From assembly GCA_029879945.1 (NCBI GenBank), contig JAOUPJ010000138.1, positions 1 through 9,178 on the forward strand: a DNA stretch of 9,178 bases, given 5' to 3'. Both the position numbers and the translations under genes were made by a program. This document shows, one piece after another, positions 6,794 through 9,178 of this stretch. How positions within the stretch are numbered: position 1 is the stretch's first letter; each line of letters begins with the position of its first letter. The DNA comes from Gammaproteobacteria bacterium. Its GTDB lineage: Bacteria; Pseudomonadota; Gammaproteobacteria; S012-40. The notes beneath the pieces are model-generated. The model was given only the letters and a program-made list of their open reading frames with translations, was not told where the DNA came from and ran no database searches.

Positions 6794-7165
6794 TTAATTT
6801 AGATTGACCACAACGCCTTTAATATTGACTTCGCCCTTTTCCTCTAGATTCAAATTCGCATCTGTCTTAATAGACACGTTTGTTCTTCGGGAGTGCTTGC
6901 AACCCCCCCCCCCGTGAAACTCACGAATAACTCCTCTAATTTTCAATTTAAACGTAGCGAGAGTATTTAACTGCTTGTCTATTTCTACATCTGGGTCACT
7001 CGATATGAGATCAATTTTCAATTGATAAGGTGTGGATATAGCCTCGGTAAAAGTAAAATTGGATACAAAAAATGTTTTTGGGTCTGTGGAATTGGAGATG
7101 ATTTCGAACTTCATCTGATGTTGATTTAGAGTCGTTTTTGCCTTTTCGCTGGTTTCTGTGCTCAT
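6794..7165 (-). pseudogene. vgrG: VgrG spike protein with a large internal deletion
   Basis: VgrG trimers form the tip spike of T6SS-like injection machines and usually exceed 500 residues. This frame has 123. Residues about 18-85 resemble the VgrG N-terminal (gp27-like) start: KFEIIS...FFVSNFTFTEAISTPYQLKIDLIS, then ...ATFKLKIRGVIREFHG. Residues about 95-123 (TNVSIKTDANLNLEEKGEVNIKGVVVNLN in outline) resemble the extreme end of the C-terminal beta-helix. The gp5-like OB fold and most of the helix are missing. The two parts meet in frame at four glycines (85-88) encoded by an 11-G tract. I start at ATG 7165, preceded by GAGAG at 7 bases; an ATG at 7210 is also open. The reading frame is intact, so a minimal product may be made, but spike function is unlikely. 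An assembly or sequencing collapse at the G-run is an alternative. Confidence 0.72.
6903..6913 (-). repeat. 11-base homopolymer tract (C on plus strand, G in the coding strand)
   Basis: Eleven identical bases lie exactly at the junction of the N- and C-terminal parts of the vgrG remnant. At length 11 the two parts are in frame. Any change not a multiple of three would shift the downstream part out of frame. Such tracts are prone to slipped-strand change and to sequencing error. Confidence 0.9.
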
Positions 7166-7434
7166 CCTTGTGCTCTCTTTTTTACTTATGTTTAGTTTGA
7201 GGCGATACAAGACCGTCGATTGGGATAAGCATCAACAATCCTTTTGGCTAACACTATACAAGGTGGGGTCTACTGGCAAGGCCTGCCAACGTTTTACTGT
7301 CGCGGAGAAGTGAGAACACGGTCTGTTTGATCGATTTCCGGTCAATAAAGAGCACATTCAACTGTGTTGAGAAGCTAAGAATCCCGAATGGTTCCGAGAT
7401 TCTTTTATCCTACATACTCATAAAGGGCGGCTCT
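7166..7434. other. Intergenic spacer between the acetyltransferase operon and the vgrG remnant
   Basis: No gene is supported here. The stretch should hold the end of the minus-strand operon and the promoter of the vgrG remnant. Visible structure: a short inverted repeat TGGCA/TGCCA at 7274-7278 and 7284-7288, and the better hairpin at 7377-7404. I see no convincing -35/-10 pair on the minus strand. Confidence 0.5.
7377..7404. terminator. Candidate hairpin terminator downstream of the minus-strand operon
   Basis: A perfect 7-bp stem (AAGAATC 7377-7383 with GATTCTT 7398-7404) continues past one mismatch with two more pairs. It lies about 30 bases after the acetyltransferase stop. The best T-run (7403-7406) is on the plus strand; on the minus strand it is followed by few Ts. 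It is therefore a weak or bidirectional terminator at best. Confidence 0.3.
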
Positions 7435-7857
7435 TTAGAGGTATTTAACCATCAGAATGGCCGATATCGGACAGACATGACTAAATTGCGATGAACTCAG
7501 AATTTCGTGGGGCGCCTGGTTTCTCGGTAGTTTTTGGTAGTCGTGTTTAAGAAAATACTGGTCGGCGGTGGTGGTAAGCAGATAGATTGCACCAAACGCA
7601 GATTCTTTTGCACGCTGCTCGACATGGGATACTAGTTTTGAGCCATAACCTTTTCCTTGTTGGGAGTGATTAACTGCTAACGATCGTATCAAAACCACAT
7701 TTGCCATGGGTTCCATACCAACGCAGGCAATCAATTTTTCGTTTTCGAATATCCCGAAAAATTGAATCGATTTCTCCTGTGTGATATCTGAGGTTGGTAA
7801 CTCGTTTTTCTCTAGCAACTCAAAAATCTGTTCAAATTCGGTTAAGTCCTTAATCAC
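7435..7857 (-). CDS. arsN2: GNAT N-acetyltransferase, ArsN2-like
   Basis: GNAT-fold acetyltransferase of 140 residues that transfers acetyl from acetyl-CoA to an unidentified amine. Seen: an N-terminal LLEKNELPTSDI segment (14-25); the beta strands with GIFENEKLIACVGMEP (35-50); LIRSLAVNHSQQGKGYGSKLV (56-76), where QQGKGYG is the acetyl-CoA pyrophosphate loop; and an end with APHEILSSSQFSHVCPISAILMVK (115-138). The LPTSD start and the F-x-x-x-CP-x-SA end resemble proteins named ArsN2, often seen in arsenic clusters. The ArsN2 substrate is not settled, and no ars gene is present here. The start is GTG at 7857, inside the end of the preceding gene (8-bp overlap), with GGAGG 9 bases upstream. 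It is the last gene of the operon and probably translationally coupled. Confidence 0.75.
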   Translation of the reverse strand: MIKDLTEFEQIFELLEKNELPTSDITQEKSIQFFGIFENEKLIACVGMEPMANVVLIRSLAVNHSQQGKGYGSKLVSHVEQRAKESAFGAIYLLTTTADQYFLKHDYQKLPRNQAPHEILSSSQFSHVCPISAILMVKYL

Positions 7858-8320
7858 CCTCGCTATCCTCCCCGGCTATCAAGGTTACTGCAATTTCAGC
7901 TGCCCGAGCTGCGTATTTCAAGCAGTGAGACTCATGCAAATGATTATTGCGGAAATGATCCTGGCCCTCTGGAGTTCCCAAATCGCAACCTAGCAGTTCG
8001 TGACAGTGTTTAGCACCAAATTCATCTTCAAACGTATTTACGAGTTTCTGGGTCGCCGCATAGAGTTTCTCCACCGACTCACCTCGTTCGCTTCGCCCCA
8101 TCACTGCACTCACCCCCATAATGGCACCAGTAAGTGCACCACAGGTGCCGCAGGTGCGCGCCATGCCGCTACAGAAGGCAGTCGCTGCCTTAGGCAGCAG
8201 ATCAGATTCAATTCCCTGTGACTTGGTGATTGCTATGACGACACTTTCTGCGCAATAAAGACCATTACTGAAGTCGTGGATCACTTTTTTTTTAATAGTT
8301 TCGATGTCTTTTTTATTCAT
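7850..8320 (-). CDS. C_GCAxxG_C_C family putative redox-active protein
   Basis: Small cysteine-rich cytoplasmic protein of 156 residues from the C_GCAxxG_C_C family, described as putatively redox-active or iron-sulfur/metal-binding and without a settled function. Seen: YCAESVVIA (22-30); FCSGMARTCGTCGALTGAIMG (49-69), the family core; GAKHCHELLGCDL (102-114); and HCLKYAARAAEIA (132-144). The seven cysteines are C23, C50, C57, C60, C106, C112 and C133, enough for a disulfide relay or a metal site. There is no signal peptide or membrane segment. The ATG lies 3 bp after the Nudix stop, and its own stop overlaps the acetyltransferase start by 8 bp, placing it firmly inside the operon. An A9 run near codons 9-12 encodes lysines in a helix. 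Family assignment is firm; biochemical role unknown. Confidence 0.9.
   Translation of the reverse strand: MNKKDIETIKKKVIHDFSNGLYCAESVVIAITKSQGIESDLLPKAATAFCSGMARTCGTCGALTGAIMGVSAVMGRSERGESVEKLYAATQKLVNTFEDEFGAKHCHELLGCDLGTPEGQDHFRNNHLHESHCLKYAARAAEIAVTLIAGEDSEGD
7867..7871 (-). promoter_or_regulatory. Ribosome binding site supporting the GTG start of the acetyltransferase
   Basis: GGAGG on the minus strand lies inside the end of the C_GCAxxG_C_C gene, 9 bases before the GTG. No in-frame ATG stands near it, so this site decides the start. Confidence 0.6.
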
Positions 8321-8323
8321 ACC

Positions 8324-8731
8324 CTAATCTCTAGCTGCTCGATATTCTAAATAGTCTTCCAAAATTATTTTGTGATCAAACGCCATTGTTGGAATCGGCT
8401 CATCCACTTTCCACAACAATATATTTTTAGCATCATCTAGGGCCTTGACCTCACCCTCCCCCTTTGCCACATAGACTAAACTAACTGTATGACCACGCGG
8501 GTCGCGGGATGGCTCAGAATAGACGCCCAGCAAGTGGATCAACTCCACGTCCAAATTCGTTTCTTCTTTTGCTTCCCGCACACCCGCGCTTTCAACCGTC
8601 TCACCGACATCCACAAATCCCCCTGGAATGGCGTACCCATAGGGTGGATACTTTCGCTCAATCAATACAATCGAATCTCGCCATTCTATAATTGCATCAA
8701 CCGTAAGCTCCGGTGTTTTAGGTCTACTCAT
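8324..8731 (-). CDS. Nudix hydrolase, ADP-ribose pyrophosphatase-like
   Basis: Hydrolase of nucleoside-diphosphate-linked compounds, 135 residues, a single Nudix domain. The Nudix box runs 38-60: G38, five residues, E44, seven residues, then REAKEET (52-58). R52, E53, E56 and E57 are the metal and catalytic positions. The usual Gly of the final EExGU is Asn59, a tolerated change. PELTVDAIIEW at the start, YPPYGYAIPGGFVDVGE (29-44) and SEPSRDPRGHTVSLVYVA (72-89) resemble ADP-ribose pyrophosphatase-like members, but substrates in this superfamily are hard to predict. The ATG overlaps the stop of the transporter gene by 4 bp (ATGA) and the next gene begins 3 bp after its stop. It is soluble and cytoplasmic and appears intact. 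Confidence 0.9.
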   Translation of the reverse strand: MSRPKTPELTVDAIIEWRDSIVLIERKYPPYGYAIPGGFVDVGETVESAGVREAKEETNLDVELIHLLGVYSEPSRDPRGHTVSLVYVAKGEGEVKALDDAKNILLWKVDEPIPTMAFDHKIILEDYLEYRAARD

Positions 8732-9178
8732 AATTCGGTCTCTTTTGCTTGAATTACTTCGCGTCTTACCATTTTTTGGGTAATTTCACGCCAATGGAAG
8801 GATAGTAGACCACTGAGAATAATGGCAACTCCCGTCAACGCGTGTGCACTCAATATTTCGTTATTGAAAACAACTCCTATCATCATTGCCGTAATCGGCG
8901 TAACAAGTGTTATCAGGGCAATGCTCGCGGTTTCAAGTTTTTTCAACACATAGTAGTACAAAATGAAACCAAACGCCGAACCAAACACACCTAGATACAC
9001 GATAGACCAGATGGCGGTATCACTGATACCATGAGGTATGGTTCCATCCAGTAAAAACCACGTTATTATGTACAAAGGTACCGCCAGTGCCAGGGCGCCC
9101 GTCGTTAAATTCAGGGCTGGGATATCCTTGGTATAGCGCTTCGCATAAACTGTGCTGATAGAATGAATCAATACAGAG
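8728..9178 (-). CDS. EamA/DMT family transporter, C-terminal half (cut by window end)
   Basis: The C-terminal portion of a drug/metabolite-transporter family permease. The frame stays open to the window edge, so the start lies outside; an internal TTG at 9171 is not a believable start. About 148 residues show four clear membrane helices near TGALALAVPLYIITWFLL, AIWSIVYLGVFGSAFGFILYY, SIALITLVTPITAMMIGVVF and HALTGVAIILSGLLSF. They are preceded by a loop and followed by a charged cytoplasmic tail ending KETEL. FGFILYYYVLKK followed by ASIALITLVTPITAMMIG is the typical second EamA repeat. These proteins usually have ten helices and export or import small metabolites, with the substrate not predictable. 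Its stop overlaps the Nudix start by 4 bp, making it the first visible gene of the operon. Confidence 0.88.
   Translation of the reverse strand, partial: SVLIHSISTVYAKRYTKDIPALNLTTGALALAVPLYIITWFLLDGTIPHGISDTAIWSIVYLGVFGSAFGFILYYYVLKKLETASIALITLVTPITAMMIGVVFNNEILSAHALTGVAIILSGLLSFHWREITQKMVRREVIQAKETEL

Noticed and set aside
6492..6797. Plus-strand open frame of 101 codons opposite the PAAR-like gene
   Set aside because: It is the antisense shadow of a strongly recognised DUF4280 gene and has no ribosome site or recognisable motif.
7274..7288. TGGCA/TGCCA inverted repeat as an operator or recombination site
   Set aside because: A 5-bp stem is expected by chance in a spacer of this size, and nothing else supports it.
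8285..8293. Nine-T (A9 in the coding strand) run near the start of the C_GCAxxG_C_C gene as a slippage site
   Set aside because: It encodes consecutive lysines in a natural helix position, and runs of this length of A are common in AT-rich gene starts.
1..9178. CRISPR arrays, tRNA or rRNA genes, insertion sequences, riboswitches
   Set aside because: Reading both strands showed no regularly spaced repeats, cloverleaf-like segments, transposase frames or terminal inverted repeats.

Overview
The window looks like chromosomal DNA of a gammaproteobacterium. It carries a ubiquinone O-methyltransferase (UbiG) next to a MupP-type phosphatase, a pairing known from Pseudomonas-like genomes, plus RmuC, a bacterial squalene-pathway enzyme and flagellar and secretion-tip parts. 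The genus cannot be read from the sequence with confidence.

Plus strand, 1-4954. The tail of an upstream gene runs into a tight ubiG - mupP - rmuC run with gaps of 4 and 1 bp. It covers ubiquinone synthesis, probable cell-wall sugar-phosphate salvage (or phosphoglycolate removal) and DNA maintenance. After 124 bp comes an HpnD-type presqualene diphosphate synthase. A secreted, probably outer-membrane beta-barrel protein of unknown family follows 25 bp later. The HpnD partners HpnC and HpnE are not in the window.

Plus strand, 4955-6366. A 254-bp AT-rich spacer with a weak flagellar-sigma-like element precedes a lone FlgE-family hook protein. No other flagellar gene is nearby.

Minus strand, 7165-6380, convergent with the hook gene. 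This is a remnant of a contractile-injection (T6SS-like) tip module. A VgrG has kept only its N-terminal start and its last residues, joined in frame across an 11-base G tract. It is followed by an intact DUF4280 PAAR-like tip protein. No effector, immunity protein or core secretion gene is visible.

Minus strand, 9178-7435. Four genes form an overlapping operon: EamA/DMT transporter (cut by the window end) - Nudix hydrolase - C_GCAxxG_C_C cysteine-rich putative redox protein - ArsN2-like GNAT acetyltransferase. The gaps or overlaps are 4 bp overlap, 3 bp gap and 8 bp overlap, so the set is probably cotranscribed and partly translationally coupled. A stress, export or thiol/metalloid role is only an inference.

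The points most worth checking are the internally deleted vgrG with its G11 tract, the orphan hook protein with a shortened N-terminal region, and the coupled four-gene minus-strand operon. I did not find a clearly new complete system.
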